A DNA stretch of 64,000 nucleotides from Dehalococcoides mccartyi (GTDB taxonomy: Bacteria > Chloroflexota > Dehalococcoidia > UBA2979). The notes below the pieces were generated by a model. The model saw only the letters and a list, made by a program, of their open reading frames with translations, was not told the DNA's origin and did not search any database. The translations under genes and the position numbers were made by a program. The stretch lies in NCBI GenBank assembly GCA_945865925.1, contig CAMBFG010000001.1, positions 206,854 through 270,853 on the forward strand, in the 5' to 3' direction. Of the stretch, positions 51,377 to 60,087 are shown in pieces. Within the stretch, counting starts at the first letter, position 1, and each line of letters opens with the position of its first letter.

Positions 51377-51910
51377 ATGCCGCTGGAGACCGAGGCACGC
51401 GCTCAGATTCGCGCTCTCGTCGCGGAGTTCCGCCCCGAGCACGGCGACCTGCTCGCCGCCATGCACAAGGTCCAGCACCACCTCGGCTACCTCTCTCGCG
51501 AGGCGATGGAGGTCATCGCCGACCAACTGAACCTCTTCGCCGCCGAGGTCTACGGGGCCGCCTCGTTCTACGAGGAGTTCCGCTTCGCACCGCCGGCGCA
51601 GACGAACATCCGCTGGTGCTCCGGCCCTGCCTGCCGCCTGAAGAACGGCGGCGGCATCCGTGACGCGCTCCTCGCCACGCTCGGCGTCAGCGAGATCCCC
51701 GCGGACACCGAGGACGGACGCGTGGGCGTGATCCTCGGGCAGTGCAACGGCACCTGCGAGATCGCGCCGATGGTCTGGCTCGAACAGCACAGCACGCACC
51801 GCATCGAACCCGTGGGCAGCCTCAACGCCGCACGCGCAATCCGCATGGCGCGAGCCCTGCGCGACGGCTCTACCGTCGAAGCGAGCATCGAGGAGGCCCG
51901 TCGTGCCTGA
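51377..51910 (+). CDS. nuoE: NADH dehydrogenase-type 24-kDa [2Fe-2S] subunit
   Basis: Thioredoxin-fold electron carrier, 177 residues. The four cluster Cys are present: CSGPAC (C-x4-C) and QCNGTCEIAP (C-x3-C). The N-terminal helical part MHKVQHHLGYLSREAMEVIADQ matches the NuoE family. In complex I, NAD-linked formate dehydrogenases and electron-bifurcating hydrogenases, this subunit pairs with NuoF. Here only NuoF follows (8-base overlap, GTG start inside). The ATG has GAGGAG seven bases upstream. Confidence 0.92.
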   Translation: MPLETEARAQIRALVAEFRPEHGDLLAAMHKVQHHLGYLSREAMEVIADQLNLFAAEVYGAASFYEEFRFAPPAQTNIRWCSGPACRLKNGGGIRDALLATLGVSEIPADTEDGRVGVILGQCNGTCEIAPMVWLEQHSTHRIEPVGSLNAARAIRMARALRDGSTVEASIEEARRA

Positions 51911-53798
51911 TGCACTCGAACGCTACGACGTACTCCGCACCGCCGCCGATGCCGAGTACGCCGCCTGGCGCAACCCGGAGCGCCCGCGCATCGATGTGGC
52001 CCTCGACCAGTCGTCGATCACGAACGGCGCGCTGAAGACACGGGACGCCCTCGAACGCATCGCCCGCGAGCGCAACGCAGTGGTCGACTTCGGCCGCGTC
52101 CACGGTTACGGCATGCAGTGGGTCCACCCCACCGTGCAGATCACCTTCCCCGACGGCGCGACCGTCCTCTACGGCCCCGTGCGCGAGGCGGACGCCGCCG
52201 CGATCATCGATGAGGCGACCGGGCGCTGGGGGGCGGCCGCCGCGCTGCGCCTCGGCACGATCACCGGCGAGCGGCCCGGTGTGCCCTCGATCCGCGAGCA
52301 CCCCTTCTTCGCGCTGGAGCCGGAGCGCCGGCTGCTGAAGAACATCGGCCTGACCGACCCCGAATCGCTGAACCACTACATCGCGCAGGGCGGCTACCGC
52401 GCCTCGGCGCGCATCTTCGGCCGACACCTCTCCGAGGAGATCGTGCGCAACACGCTGAACGACGCCGGCCTGACCGGCCGCGGCGGCGCGAACTTCCCCG
52501 CCGGCACCAAGTGGGGCTTCCTCTTCGGCGCGCCGGGCACCGAGCACTACCTCGTCTGCAACGCGGACGAGGGCGACCCGGGCGCCTGGGTGAACCGCGT
52601 AGTGATGGAGGGCGACCCACACCTCCTGCTCGAAGGCATGCTGATCGGCGCCTACGGGACGAAGTCCACGGCTGGCTTCATCTACCTGCGCGACGAGTAC
52701 CCGTTGTCGATCGCCCGCATGGAAGCCGCGATCCGTGACGCCGAGCAGGCCGGGCTCCTCGGCGACGACATCCTCGGCACGGGGATGTCCTTCCACCTGC
52801 GCGTGATCCGTGGCGCCGGTGCCTACGTCTGCGGTGACGAGACGGGCCTGCTCGCCTCGATCTCGGACGAGCGTGGGATGCCGCGCGTGAAGCCGCCGTT
52901 CCCGGCGGCGCGCGGTGCGCTGAACAAGCCGTCCAACGTGAACAACGTGGAGACCTTCGCCAACGTCCCGCTGATCGCGACCCACGGTTCCGAGTGGTAC
53001 CGCGAAATGGGCACGAAGGCGCAGAGCGGCACGAAGATCTTCTCCTTCTCCGGCGACATCGTGCGCACCGGCTTCATGGAAGTCCCCTTCGGCGTCTCCC
53101 TCGCGAAGGTCCTCGAGGCGTGCGGTGGCATCGAGGGTGGCCGCGCGCTGCACGCGATCCAGCCGGGCGGGCCGCTCGGCTCGCTCGTGCCGGCGAGCGC
53201 GCTCGACAAACTGATCCTCGAACCGGCCTCGTTCCTCCCGTACGACGCGATGCTCGGCGGCGGCGGGATCGTCTTCGGCTCTGACCGCAACAACGTGCTG
53301 GTGCTGGCGGAGATGTTTGCCGAGTTCGTGGAGGAGGAGTCGTGCGGCCGCTGCACGACCTGCCACGGCGGCAACCAGCGCAAGACCGAGATCATCCGGC
53401 GGGTGATGGAGGGGGACGGCCGTCGTGACGACGAGCCGAACCTGATGCTGATCGACAAGACGATCCAGTTCTCCAACTGCGCCCACGGCCAGTTGAGCCC
53501 GAAGTCGATGCGCAACGTGCTTCAGCACTTCCACGCCGAGTACGAAGCGGCGATGCGCGGCGAGGACGCCACGCTCTCCCTGAAGGGCGCGACCCGCTTC
53601 CGCGTCGCGCAGCCGCGCGACCCGCGCGTCGAGGAGGCCGTGGCGATCTGTCCGGTCGCCGCGTTCCGTGGCACCCCCGGCGCCCGCACCATCGACGAGG
53701 CCACCTGCATCCACTGCCAGGCCTGCACCGACGTCGCCCCCGGCGCGGTGGTGCGCGAAGCGAAGCCCCGCGCGCCTCGCATGGTGCCGATCGGCTAG
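51903..53798 (+). CDS. nuoF: NuoF-like NADH-binding flavoprotein with ferredoxin tail
   Basis: A 631-residue subunit, longer than complex I NuoF (about 430). Residues 1-115 are an N-terminal domain with no Cys. The FMN/NADH core follows: GLTGRGGANFPAGTKWGF, VCNADEGDPGAWVNR and GAYVCGDETGLLASI. The N3 cluster is C-x2-C-x2-C in EESCGRCTTCHGG plus Cys in FSNCAHG. A C-terminal ferredoxin-like domain holds one more cluster: ICPVAAF and CIHCQACTDVAPG. The extended form is like HydB/NfnB/FdhB-type subunits that link NADH to another dehydrogenase. With moeA nearby, an NAD-linked formate dehydrogenase partner elsewhere is conceivable but not shown. Confidence 0.9.
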   Translation: MPDALERYDVLRTAADAEYAAWRNPERPRIDVALDQSSITNGALKTRDALERIARERNAVVDFGRVHGYGMQWVHPTVQITFPDGATVLYGPVREADAAAIIDEATGRWGAAAALRLGTITGERPGVPSIREHPFFALEPERRLLKNIGLTDPESLNHYIAQGGYRASARIFGRHLSEEIVRNTLNDAGLTGRGGANFPAGTKWGFLFGAPGTEHYLVCNADEGDPGAWVNRVVMEGDPHLLLEGMLIGAYGTKSTAGFIYLRDEYPLSIARMEAAIRDAEQAGLLGDDILGTGMSFHLRVIRGAGAYVCGDETGLLASISDERGMPRVKPPFPAARGALNKPSNVNNVETFANVPLIATHGSEWYREMGTKAQSGTKIFSFSGDIVRTGFMEVPFGVSLAKVLEACGGIEGGRALHAIQPGGPLGSLVPASALDKLILEPASFLPYDAMLGGGGIVFGSDRNNVLVLAEMFAEFVEEESCGRCTTCHGGNQRKTEIIRRVMEGDGRRDDEPNLMLIDKTIQFSNCAHGQLSPKSMRNVLQHFHAEYEAAMRGEDATLSLKGATRFRVAQPRDPRVEEAVAICPVAAFRGTPGARTIDEATCIHCQACTDVAPGAVVREAKPRAPRMVPIG

Positions 53799-53805
53799 GC
53801 CGAGG

Positions 53806-54015
53806 ATGGCGAGCCGCTTCCCGGCCCGCTACATCCCCTCACCACGCATCTGGGTGTTCTTCGCGCTGCTCGCCGTCATCGGCTACGTCGCCTGCGGCTC
53901 CGGCGCCGTCGCGTGCAACGTCGCGCGCCCGGCGGCGATCGTGGCGACGGTGCTGGCCACGGTGATCTCGTTCTTCGACAACCCGCGCCCCGCCTCGGAC
54001 GTCACGCCAGACTGA
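53806..54015 (+). CDS. small hydrophobic protein, 69 aa
   Basis: A 69-residue protein starting at ATG 53806, seven bases after nuoF, with GAGG directly before the ATG (close spacing). Two hydrophobic segments (about 12-30, IWVFFALLAVIGYVACGSG, and 36-52, NVARPAAIVATVLATVISFF) suggest a hairpin in the membrane. It is convergent with the CHAP gene, 11 bases apart. No family recognised. It could be a genuine membrane accessory of the NuoEF pair, or a chance frame; the hydrophobic pattern favours a real gene. Confidence 0.5.
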   Translation: MASRFPARYIPSPRIWVFFALLAVIGYVACGSGAVACNVARPAAIVATVLATVISFFDNPRPASDVTPD

Positions 54016-54026
54016 GTCCTAGCGCC

Positions 54027-54626
54027 CTACGCCTCGCGGCGCTGCGGGAGGATGAAGCCGGCGAAGCGGTACTGGCCGCGCTGCGCCGCCTCGTCCCAGG
54101 TGAGCGAGGTGTGGCCGACGATCCCCCACATGGAAGTGCGGAAACGGGAGCCGTTGGGACAGCCGTAGCCCCAGTTCATCTCGGAGACCGTGAAGCCTTC
54201 CGGCCAGACGGACTCGACATAAGCGACGTGGCCGTTGCCCCAGCCGGGGCCGTTCCAGTCGAGGCCGTCGCCCCAGACGATCACCATGCCGGGCCGGGCG
54301 CCGCGCAGGTCCTCGCTGGTCACCCAGCCGCGAGCAGCGGCGTTGCGCACCCATGAGCGCGCGTGGCCGTTCCAGTTCACGCCCGGCTCGGGGGCGACCG
54401 TGTCGAACCGGCGGGCGGCGTGCGTGGTGCATTGGCCGCCAGAGCCCTCGCGCACGCTGGCGAAGCCCTTGTGCGGCCGCGAGTCGCGCCCCCAGGACAT
54501 GTCACAGTCGCCGCCGTACTCCACCGCCTCGGCGGGCGCCCGGCCCGCGAGGGCTGCGGCTGACGCGGCAGCGCCCAGCAGCGCTGTGCGCACGAGGAAG
54601 CCGCGCCGGGAGAATCGAGTGGTCAC
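54027..54626 (-). CDS. Tat-exported CHAP-domain hydrolase
   Basis: A 199-residue secreted cysteine amidase/peptidase that would cut peptidoglycan. The N-terminus has a twin-arginine signal SRRGFLVRT followed by an Ala-rich core. The catalytic Cys66 is in GGQCTTHAARR and His133 in GNGHVAYVE, with later Glu/Asn-rich strands, as in CHAP domains. GTG at 54624-54626 has GGAGG seven bases upstream. TATGCT at 54653-54658 (minus) may be the -10 box. The SipW cluster lies just upstream on the same strand. It may trim the wall for the surface structure made there, which is an inference. Confidence 0.85.
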   Translation of the reverse strand: MTTRFSRRGFLVRTALLGAAASAAALAGRAPAEAVEYGGDCDMSWGRDSRPHKGFASVREGSGGQCTTHAARRFDTVAPEPGVNWNGHARSWVRNAAARGWVTSEDLRGARPGMVIVWGDGLDWNGPGWGNGHVAYVESVWPEGFTVSEMNWGYGCPNGSRFRTSMWGIVGHTSLTWDEAAQRGQYRFAGFILPQRREA

Positions 54627-54694
54627 GCTGGTGCCTCCGCCGCTCGGGGAAAGCATAGAGGGAAGCGGGCAAGACGCTCCGGGGGGAGCGCCCG

Positions 54695-55111
54695 CTACCG
54701 GGTAATGGTGGTCTCGCAGCCCTTGTACTTCACGGCGGGAGCACCGATGCACACATCGGTCCCGGCGCCGCCGTCGATGTCCGTCGCGTCCGCGCCGCCG
54801 ACGATGCAATCATTCCCGCCTCCGCCGGTGATCTTCGCGGCCCCGCGCGCAGCCAGGATCAGTTCAGCGCTATTCGACCCGCTGATGTTCCCGGTGCCCT
54901 TCAGCAGCACGGTCAGCGTCATCGTCGAACACGCCAGGGGACGGAGCTCGGCGATCCCGGTTGTGACCGTGCGCGAGCCGAGGCGCGAGACCGCGACGGT
55001 ATTCGACGCCGTGGTCACCGACAGCAGGCCCAGCAGCACCACGATCGCCGCCAGCGCCACACCGCCCACAACCACGCGTCGTCTCGAGAACCACGCAAAG
55101 TCGTCGTTCAT
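54695..55111 (-). CDS. membrane-anchored or processed protein with RTX-like motif
   Basis: A 138-residue protein with a short cytoplasmic start (RRR at 10-12), one hydrophobic segment (13-32) and then TTASNTVAVSRLGS. The exported part ends with GGGGNDCIVGGADATDIDGG and AGTDVC, one or two degenerate RTX (G-G-x-G-x-D) calcium-binding nonapeptides with Cys added. The T-A-[SA]-N-T-V-x-x-S-[KR]-x-G segment after the helix matches the one in the exported protein at 56828. It overlaps the SipW gene by 4 bases (ATGA) and so is made with it. I infer that it is a substrate of that peptidase. Confidence 0.72.
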   Translation of the reverse strand: MNDDFAWFSRRRVVVGGVALAAIVVLLGLLSVTTASNTVAVSRLGSRTVTTGIAELRPLACSTMTLTVLLKGTGNISGSNSAELILAARGAAKITGGGGNDCIVGGADATDIDGGAGTDVCIGAPAVKYKGCETTITR

Positions 55112-56820
55112 GTGAGCGGGACGTCGTGGGCGTACGTCTGGTCGCCGTACCGCACGAAGTAGCGGTGCCGGTCCGCCGCGATCGTCACGAGGATCGGCGC
55201 GTTATGGATGTGCGCCAGTCGCAGCAGGTCGTCCATGCTGGCCACCTGCATCCGCAACCGCGGCGACGCCACCTGGTGGTCGTCCCCCTCGACAAGCACC
55301 AGGTGGCGCCCGTAGAGCGCGTGGATCATGAAGATCTCACCCCGCTTCTGCGCCTCCCGCTGCAGCGTCACGAGGGCAGCGACGCCCAGTGCGGCCAGGG
55401 CAATGACGACTGCTGAGGCCATCCGCAGCGAGCGCACGCCGACGTCCGCACCGAGCATCGGGACGCTGTGCGCCTCCGTCCGCGACCTGGGGATCACGCC
55501 GGACTGTGAAAAAGCGAACGGATCGTTGGCTTCGTTGGTCGCGATCGCCACGCCCGCGGCCTCGAACTGCTTCGTGCTCTCGGTCTCGACGTAGATCTCG
55601 TTCGGGGGGACCACGCGGAATTCCAGCGATGGCCGGAACGTCTCGTGTACGCCGACACCGTCCACCACGGTGTCTGTCTCCACCACCGCGATGAGCGTTG
55701 CCAGGTAGTACCGCGGCGCGTGCCCCGTAATCGCCTGATAGGGAAGAAATGCAGTCATCAGGAGCGCCAGGTCGACGTCTGGAGCGGAGATGTCCGCCGT
55801 ATTGCCAGTGAACGCCTGCTCGGGAGCGAACGGAAACGCACGCTTCCACCCGGTGACGTCTGACAGCACGACATCCAGCCGGATGGTCCCCGACACGGCA
55901 GCCTGGGCAGGGGCGCGCAGCTCATAGTGGAAGGCGAAGTTCGCCTTCGGATGCACGTTCATAAAGAACGGCTGTCCGGTCGTGACCGGGACCAGCAGGA
56001 GCGCGGCGAGCGTCGGATCCTGAGCCATCGTCGCGAGGTCCGATGGGGCGTCGACAATCCCCGGCAGTGCAGCCACGGGCGCCGGGGGCAGGATCGTCTC
56101 AGCCGAGTACTCGAAGGAGCCGCGATGTCGCAGCCCCAGTGGCGCGTCTACCGGATGGGTCGCCGGGATCTGCCAGACAATAGCGGTGGCACCACAGGCC
56201 AGCACCACGACCCCCAGCAGGAGCCCCAGCAGCGTCTGCCCGGTCGGGCTGGCCGCGCGCTGGAGCACATCCGCCCACGTCCCCGCCCCCTGGCGTCGAG
56301 CCATCTCCCGGGGCAACTTCCGCGGTTCGGGCTTCATCCCCTGGTACGTCGCCATGGCGACCATCCCTCCCGCCATCACCGCCGCATGGAGAGGTGACCG
56401 CAACCATTCGAGATACGTCCCCACCCGCGGTACGTGGAACCACAACTTCCCAATCAGGTCAGCCTGCGTCGGCTGCGAGGAGTCGACCCAGGAGTTGTTG
56501 TCGCCCTGGAAGATGAACCGGCCGTCCACCATGCCGATCACCCGGTGCAGTACGTGCTGGCCGGTCCGGGTGCTCCGGTATGCCACCGCGTCCCCGACCG
56601 CGGCCGAATCGCCGGTGCGCACGAAGACCATGTCACCACGATGGAGGCCCGGCTCCATGCTGTTCCCGCTGATCACCATGTAGACGACCGGCCCGCCGAT
56701 GTTCGCGGGCCCGATCACCAGGAACGCTGCGATTGCGATCCCCGCCAGCACCGTCGCGGTAATGGCGGGTGTGGCGATGCCGACCCGCATCGACGGACGG
56801 GGATACGTCGCGGACGTCAT
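55108..56820 (-). CDS. SipW-type signal peptidase fused to DUF5305-like domain
   Basis: A 570-residue membrane protein. Residues 1-160 are a signal peptidase I of the archaeal/ER (SipW) kind: a first helix (about 18-38), MVISGNSMEPGLHRGDMVFV with catalytic Ser54, and VLHRVIGMVDG with His92 in place of the bacterial Lys, then GDNNSWVD with the Asp. A helix near 145-158 and another near 196-216 follow. Residues about 225-460 form an extracytoplasmic beta-rich domain like DUF5305 of haloarchaea. One more helix (about 470-492) leads to a cytoplasmic tail of 80 residues. Such fusions are rare in bacteria. It lies between two candidate substrates. Confidence 0.85.
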   Translation of the reverse strand: MTSATYPRPSMRVGIATPAITATVLAGIAIAAFLVIGPANIGGPVVYMVISGNSMEPGLHRGDMVFVRTGDSAAVGDAVAYRSTRTGQHVLHRVIGMVDGRFIFQGDNNSWVDSSQPTQADLIGKLWFHVPRVGTYLEWLRSPLHAAVMAGGMVAMATYQGMKPEPRKLPREMARRQGAGTWADVLQRAASPTGQTLLGLLLGVVVLACGATAIVWQIPATHPVDAPLGLRHRGSFEYSAETILPPAPVAALPGIVDAPSDLATMAQDPTLAALLLVPVTTGQPFFMNVHPKANFAFHYELRAPAQAAVSGTIRLDVVLSDVTGWKRAFPFAPEQAFTGNTADISAPDVDLALLMTAFLPYQAITGHAPRYYLATLIAVVETDTVVDGVGVHETFRPSLEFRVVPPNEIYVETESTKQFEAAGVAIATNEANDPFAFSQSGVIPRSRTEAHSVPMLGADVGVRSLRMASAVVIALAALGVAALVTLQREAQKRGEIFMIHALYGRHLVLVEGDDHQVASPRLRMQVASMDDLLRLAHIHNAPILVTIAADRHRYFVRYGDQTYAHDVPLT

Positions 56821-56827
56821 GGCGCGC

Positions 56828-57208
56828 CTACTGGGCGACCACCACCTGCAACTGATTCGCAGCCGTCGCTGTCGCGGCTGGAGATGTTGTGTTGCAGGTC
56901 ACATTCACGCCGGTGTTCGTACATGTGTACCAGGTCGAGCCGGCCGAATCGAGACGGACCTTGATCGTCGAGCCAGCCACTGGTTCGGAGTCGAGCGTGA
57001 AGGTGGTGCTGTCCACTTTCGTGGCGTCGGCGGCGTTGAGCACGTAATGCACTGAAGCGATGTTGTAACCGGTGATTGTCCCCACGCCTTCACCGGCCTT
57101 CGAGGCGGGGACAGTATTGGCGGCGGTAAAGGCGAATCCGGCGCCGACGATCAGCGCGGCCAGGACGCTGAACCCCGCGACCATCCACACCTGTTTTCCA
57201 GAGGACAT
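56828..57208 (-). CDS. small exported SipW-substrate-like protein
   Basis: A 126-residue protein with a type III-like signal: short lead, hydrophobic segment (8-27), then FTAANTVPASKAGEGVGTIT. The mature part (about 30-126) is beta-rich and Thr/Asn-rich with two Cys (YTCTNTGVNVTCNTTS), ending in QLQVVVAQ, and recalls the small extracellular beta-sandwich proteins processed by SipW peptidases (TasA/CalY-like in style). I recall similar short proteins with the A-N-T-V-P box in Chloroflexi and Actinobacteria. It precedes the SipW gene by 7 bases and is probably the first gene of the operon. GAGAG near the start is a weak ribosome site. Confidence 0.75.
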   Translation of the reverse strand: MSSGKQVWMVAGFSVLAALIVGAGFAFTAANTVPASKAGEGVGTITGYNIASVHYVLNAADATKVDSTTFTLDSEPVAGSTIKVRLDSAGSTWYTCTNTGVNVTCNTTSPAATATAANQLQVVVAQ

Positions 57209-57458
57209 ACGAAACTCTCAGCCCGCCGCGCTCACACGTCGGACGCCTGTCGCACGACAAGACCGGGAGTGATCACGCCGGATGCGGGAGGGTGCCTCAA
57301 ACATTACGCCCCGTGGGCTGCCCGACACCGAGAGCGTCCTTGCAGAACTGTCCCAAACGGGGATGACGCACGCGCTGGCGGGGGCCGCAGGGGGGCGCGT
57401 AGACTCGAAACTGCCGACAACCCACCCCGCGCCTCCCCGCGCACAGGCGGCATGCCGC

Positions 57459-60062
57459 ATGGCCACCCCGGCCCGCCAGCAGTGGCTGGACCTCAAGGCG
57501 CAGCACCCTGACGCGGTGCTGTTCTTCCGCATGGGCGATTTCTACGAGACCTTCGAGGACGACGCCGAGACCGCCGCGCGCGTCCTGGGCATCGCGCTGA
57601 CCTCACGGCCAATGGGCAAGGACGAGGGGCGGATGCCGCTCGCGGGGATCCCGTACCACCAGCTCGACCGCTACCTCGACGTGCTGGTCGCTGCGGGGCA
57701 CCGGGTGGCCATTGCTGACCAGGTGAGCCTGCCACCTTCCAAAGGGGGCGCCCCGGGGCTTGTGGAGCGTCGTGTGGTGCGCGTGGTCACCCCGGGCACC
57801 GTGGACGCGGGGGATCTGCTCTCCGAGCGCGGCCACAACTGGCTGGTGGCCCTCGCGCCCGCACCGGGCGCGGGACGCTGGGGGCTCGCGGCGTGCGACG
57901 TCACGACCGGCGAGATCGAGGTGATGGTGGTCGCGGGGGAGGCACTGGCGGGGGAATGGGCTCGCCTCACACCGCGTGAAGTGCTCGTACCCGAGGGCGG
58001 GGAACTCCCGTCAGCGCTGCCATCCAGTGCCCGACTAACGCGACGCTCGTCGCGTCAGTTTGGGATCGATCGAGCCCGCGAGCGGCTGCGCGAGCGGCTC
58101 CGCGTGGGAAGCCTCGACGGGTTCGGGCTAGAGGGCCTCGACGCCGCCGTGGGGGCCGCCGGGGCGCTCGTGGCCTACCTCGAGGAGTCGTGGCCACAGG
58201 CGCTCGCCAACCTCCGCCCGCCGCGCGCGGTGCGCGCCGCCGACACCGTGACGCTGGACGCCCAGACGCGGCGGAACCTCGAACTCTTCGCGACCACCCG
58301 AGGCGAAGGCGCGTCACTGGTGGATGCGCTCGACCGCACGCTCACCCCAATGGGGGCGCGGCTGTTCCGGCTGCGCCTGGGGCGGCCGCTGCGCCGCGTG
58401 GCGGAGGCGGAGGCGCGGCTGGACGAGGTGGAGGCGTTCATCTCGATGCTCCCCCGGGAGGCGCTACGGCGTGCATTGCGGGGCATGCCTGACCTCGAAC
58501 GGCTGCTGGGGCGGGTGCGGGCCGGCACGGCGCATGCCAAGCACGTGGTGCAGGTGCGGCAGGCGCTCGAACGGCTGCCGGCCGCGCGGGCGGCAGCGCG
58601 CTCAGCGGGCCCGGCAGGTGAGGCGATGGCCACAGGCCTCGCCGGCGCGGAGGAGGCCGCCGCGGTGATCGCGGCAGCACTCGACAACGACCCACCCGCC
58701 GAGGTCGGCGAGGCCCCCACGGTGCGCGCGGGGTTCGACGCGGAGGTGGACCGGCTGCGCGGGCTCGCGACAGATGCGCGGAGCGCGCTCGCCGCGCTGG
58801 AGAGCCGCGAGCGCGCGCGCAGCGGGATCACGTCGCTCAAAGTGGGGTACCACCGCGTCTTCGGGTATTACCTCGAATGCCCGCGCGGGCAGGCCGACCG
58901 TGCGCCCGCGGACTATGAGCCGCGCCAGGCGCTCTCCAACGCGCAGCGCTTCTTCTACGCGCCGCTGGCCGCCCTGGAGTCCGAGATCCTCGGCGCGAAG
59001 GACGCCCTCGCGGCCGCCGAGCGCGGCGTGCTGGAGCGTGTGCTGGCACAGGTCGCCGCCGCCGGGCCCGCCGTCGAGCGGGCGGCCGACGCGGTCGCGC
59101 GCCTCGACGTCGCCTCCGGGCTCGCGGCGCTGGCAGCGGACGGTGGGTACGTGCGCCCGCTGCTGGCCGAGGGCGGCGCGATCGAGATCGAGGGCGGGCG
59201 GCATCCGGTGGTGGAGCGGCGGCTACCGGCCGGCGCGTTCGTCCCCAACGACGCACATCTCGGCGGTGCGCACGCTGACCTCGTGCTCCTCACGGGCCCG
59301 AATATGGCGGGAAAGTCCACCTACCTGCGGCAGGTGGCGCTGGTGGTGCTGCTCGCGCAGTGCGGCTCGTTCGTACCGGCCACGCGCGCCCGGATCGCGA
59401 TGGTGGATCGCATCTTCAGCCGTGTCGGCGCGCAGGACGACATCGCTTCCGGACAGTCCACGTTCATGGTGGAGATGCTGGAGACGGCGACGATCCTGCA
59501 CAACGCGACCGAACGCTCGCTCGTGATCCTCGACGAGGTCGGCCGGGGGACATCGACCTGGGACGGCCTCGCGATCGCGCGGGCGATCGTGGAGCACCTC
59601 CATCACCGTCCGGGCGGGACGCCGCGCACGATCTTCGCCACGCACTACCACGAGCTCACCGCGCTCGCGCGCACGCTGCCGCGCGTCGCGAACCGCTCCG
59701 TCGCCGTACGCGAGGAAGGCGGCGAGGTGGTGTTCCTCCACCGCATCGTGGAGGGCGGCGCGGACCGCTCGTACGGCGTCCACGTGGCCGCGCTCGCGGG
59801 ACTGCCGCGCTCGGTGGTGGCGCGGGCACGCGAGATCCTCGCGGCGCTGGAGGCGGGCGCACTCGATGCCGGGGTGCCCTCGGCTGGTACGCCGGGCGCG
59901 GCAGAGCGAGGCGCACAGTTGAGCCTCGCGGCGGCGGAGCAGGACGCGCTGCTGCGCGACCTCGCCGCGCTCGAACCGGACGCGCTCAGCCCGCCTGAAG
60001 CGCTGCAGCGGCTGTACGACCTGCGCGCGCAGGCCCGCGCACGCCTCGGTGCCGAGGGTTAG
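57459..60062 (+). CDS. mutS: DNA mismatch repair protein MutS
   Basis: Mismatch-recognition ATPase, 867 residues, normal length. The mismatch-binding start has RQQWLDLKAQHPDAVLFFRM and the F-x-E wedge in GDFYETFEDD. The connector, core and clamp domains follow. The ATPase has Walker A LTGPNMAGKSTYLRQVA, FSRVGAQDDIASGQSTFM and Walker B RSLVILDEVGRGTSTWDG. The frame is open upstream to 57282, but those residues are not family-like, so I place the start at ATG 57459. TAGACT near 57400 may be a -10 box. The 250 bases upstream, to the divergent pilin-like gene, hold nothing else that I recognise. mutL lies 1.6 kb on, past an S8 protease. Confidence 0.97.
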   Translation: MATPARQQWLDLKAQHPDAVLFFRMGDFYETFEDDAETAARVLGIALTSRPMGKDEGRMPLAGIPYHQLDRYLDVLVAAGHRVAIADQVSLPPSKGGAPGLVERRVVRVVTPGTVDAGDLLSERGHNWLVALAPAPGAGRWGLAACDVTTGEIEVMVVAGEALAGEWARLTPREVLVPEGGELPSALPSSARLTRRSSRQFGIDRARERLRERLRVGSLDGFGLEGLDAAVGAAGALVAYLEESWPQALANLRPPRAVRAADTVTLDAQTRRNLELFATTRGEGASLVDALDRTLTPMGARLFRLRLGRPLRRVAEAEARLDEVEAFISMLPREALRRALRGMPDLERLLGRVRAGTAHAKHVVQVRQALERLPAARAAARSAGPAGEAMATGLAGAEEAAAVIAAALDNDPPAEVGEAPTVRAGFDAEVDRLRGLATDARSALAALESRERARSGITSLKVGYHRVFGYYLECPRGQADRAPADYEPRQALSNAQRFFYAPLAALESEILGAKDALAAAERGVLERVLAQVAAAGPAVERAADAVARLDVASGLAALAADGGYVRPLLAEGGAIEIEGGRHPVVERRLPAGAFVPNDAHLGGAHADLVLLTGPNMAGKSTYLRQVALVVLLAQCGSFVPATRARIAMVDRIFSRVGAQDDIASGQSTFMVEMLETATILHNATERSLVILDEVGRGTSTWDGLAIARAIVEHLHHRPGGTPRTIFATHYHELTALARTLPRVANRSVAVREEGGEVVFLHRIVEGGADRSYGVHVAALAGLPRSVVARAREILAALEAGALDAGVPSAGTPGAAERGAQLSLAAAEQDALLRDLAALEPDALSPPEALQRLYDLRAQARARLGAEG

Positions 60063-60087
60063 CGTGCCGCCTTGCCCACGCGGTGAC

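Noticed and set aside
51377-53798. Calling the NuoEF pair part of a complex I operon
   Set aside because: No other Nuo subunit is upstream or downstream; the genes are bounded by a promoter and a convergent gene.
57282-57458. 59-residue N-terminal extension of MutS
   Set aside because: The added residues do not look like MutS, and the family start MATPARQQWLDLK fits ATG 57459.
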